Shown here piece after piece: positions 6,815 to 7,330 of a stretch of DNA of 7,330 bases. Made by a program: the position numbers and the translations under genes. Numbering within the stretch: the stretch's first letter is position 1; the number at the start of each line of letters is the position of its first letter. Under the pieces are notes generated by a model, which searched no databases, was not told the origin of the DNA, and saw only the letters and a list, made by a program, of their open reading frames with translations. Origin of the DNA: Deltaproteobacteria bacterium (GTDB taxonomy: Bacteria; UBA10199; 2-02-FULL-44-16); contig JACQMA010000215.1 in NCBI GenBank assembly GCA_016203825.1, positions 1 through 7,330 on the forward strand, read 5' to 3'.

Positions 6815-7014
6815 AAGTACGTGATATAATCAGGCTGATCGAAGCGGATGGGTGGTATCTCGTGGCCACAAAGGGGAGCCATCAGCAGTATAAGCACTCG
6901 ATCAAACCCGGACGGGTAACTGTTGCAGCACATTCACGGAATGCGGATATTGCCCCGGGGACACTGAATAGTATTTTGAAACAGGCACAGTTGAAGGAGG
7001 TCAAGAAAATATGA
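6811..7014 (+). CDS. hicA: HicA toxin, mRNA interferase
   Basis: HicA is the toxin of a type II toxin-antitoxin pair: a small double-stranded-RNA-binding-fold ribonuclease that cleaves translated mRNA. The 67-residue product matches the family throughout: a first helix RDIIRLIEADGWYLV, the active-site loop KGSHQQYKH with the catalytic histidine at 24, a VTVAAHS strand, and the C-terminal helix GTLNSILKQAQL. The key residues are intact, so the toxin should be active. GGAG at 6802-6805 is 5 bases before ATG. The stop overlaps the hicB start as ATGA, the usual toxin-first order for this family. Base composition is lower in GC and uses codons such as ATA that the upstream genes rarely use, consistent with horizontal acquisition. 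Confidence 0.94.
   Translation: MKVRDIIRLIEADGWYLVATKGSHQQYKHSIKPGRVTVAAHSRNADIAPGTLNSILKQAQLKEVKKI
6832..6840 (+). promoter_or_regulatory. Possible internal promoter (extended -10) in hicA
   Basis: TGATATAAT is a perfect extended -10 element (TGnTATAAT) at codons 8-10 of hicA. No good -35 lies 17-18 bases upstream, but extended -10 promoters often need none. Transcripts from about 6847 would lack the hicA start and ribosome-binding site but keep hicB intact, giving antitoxin-only messages. A second promoter producing only HicB is described for E. coli hicAB. Because these bases also encode the conserved Asp-Ile-Ile of HicA, chance is a real alternative. Confidence 0.35.
6993..7001 (+). promoter_or_regulatory. 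Strong ribosome-binding site of hicB
   Basis: GAAGGAGGT is a near-complete Shine-Dalgarno inside the end of hicA, with 9 bases to the hicB ATG at 7011. It is much stronger than the GGAG of hicA, which fits the need for the antitoxin to be made in excess of the toxin from a shared message. Confidence 0.8.
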
Positions 7015-7226
7015 CACGTTTCCTGATTGTTATTGAGAAAGCGGGGAGGGGGCATTCGGCTTATTCACCGGATCTTCCTGGTTGTGTTGCGACAGGTGCC
7101 ACACGAGAGGAGGCGGAGAAGAATATGCATGAGGCCATCTCTTTGCATGTTCAGGGATTGAGAGAAGACAACCAGCCTATCCCCGAATCCTCATCGTTTG
7201 CAGAGTATGTCGCTATTGCCGTGTGA
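7011..7226 (+). CDS. hicB: HicB antitoxin, short form
   Basis: HicB binds HicA and blocks its active site. The 71-residue product shows the HicB partial RNase-H fold: FLIVIEKAGRGHSAYSPDLPGCVATGATREEAEKNMHEAISLHV, with the typical YSPDLPGC and G-T-R-EEA-N-EAI pattern, then a short tail IPESSSFAEYVAIAV. It overlaps hicA by 4 bases (ATGA) and has a strong Shine-Dalgarno. It ends after the fold, with no C-terminal helix-turn-helix or ribbon-helix-helix domain as found in longer HicB proteins, so direct autorepression by DNA binding is not expected from this protein alone. The pair looks complete and not degraded. Confidence 0.93.
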   Translation: MTRFLIVIEKAGRGHSAYSPDLPGCVATGATREEAEKNMHEAISLHVQGLREDNQPIPESSSFAEYVAIAV

Positions 7227-7330
7227 AATGTGGCAAGCGCCAATTTTAACTTCACTGCAAAAAATACTAAAAACGACACTTTCTTCAACGACTTTTTCTT
7301 GAATATGGGAAAAAATATAGGGCATGCCCA
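7227..7330. other. AT-rich tail after hicB, no gene seen
   Basis: About 100 AT-rich bases to the window edge. TGGC-AAGC-GCCA followed by ATTTT (7231-7247) is a very short hairpin that could be a weak terminator. Two adjacent 15-base units beginning AACGAC (7272-7286 and 7287-7301) match at 12 positions. GGGCATGCCC at 7320-7329 is a 10-base palindrome at the edge. No ORF or clear promoter is supported here. Confidence 0.5.
7272..7301. repeat. Imperfect tandem repeat, two 15-base units
   Basis: AACGACACTTTCTTC is followed directly by AACGACTTTTTCTTG, identical at 12 of 15 positions. It lies 45 bases after hicB in AT-rich sequence. It may be chance in low-complexity DNA or a remnant of an operator or insertion boundary. 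Confidence 0.35.

Noticed and set aside
7231..7247. Intrinsic terminator after hicB
   Set aside because: Only a 4-bp stem with a 4-base loop and four T residues; too weak to list as a terminator.
7320..7329. GGGCATGCCC palindrome at the right edge
   Set aside because: Ten bases is short enough to be chance, and its context is cut off by the window end.

Overview
The window is ordinary bacterial chromosome of moderate GC content. It is almost entirely coding and almost all on the plus strand. Codon use looks uniform from gyrA to rtcB, and the last roughly 500 bases are visibly richer in A+T. The organism cannot be identified from the sequence alone. Clean bacterial Shine-Dalgarno sites, a full GyrA box and a HicAB module show it is a bacterium. 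A probable signal peptide on a zinc peptidase suggests at least one exported enzyme.

Layout: (1) 1-2352, gyrA, missing only about its first 35 codons at the left edge, followed by a terminator-like GC stem and T-run. (2) 2422-2859, ndk. (3) 2825-3274, archease, overlapping the end of ndk. (4) 3275-3579, about 300 bases with no plus-strand gene. It may hold a small lysine-rich gene on the minus strand and contains an 18-base perfect palindrome. (5) 3580-5358, a zinc metallopeptidase resembling the M2 (angiotensin-converting-enzyme-like) family. (6) 5362-6759, rtcB, only 3 bases after the peptidase. (7) 6811-7226, a hicA-hicB toxin-antitoxin pair with its own promoter-like sequence. (8) 7227-7330, an AT-rich tail with no gene seen.

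Two themes link the genes. Archease and RtcB are known partners: archease speeds guanylylation of the RtcB RNA ligase. Here they lie in the same orientation but are separated by about 2 kb containing the peptidase and the gap. The RNA ligase is followed directly by a HicA RNase toxin, so an RNA-sealing enzyme and an RNA-cutting enzyme are neighbours; a functional link is only a speculation. gyrA and ndk are housekeeping genes (DNA supercoiling and nucleotide balance).

No wholly new system is evident. The least routine points are the control region of hicAB (a five-codon leader ORF ending in the hicA start codon, and an extended -10 inside hicA), the possible minus-strand small gene, the alternative exported or cytoplasmic starts of the peptidase, and the natural alanine at the main quinolone-resistance position of GyrA.
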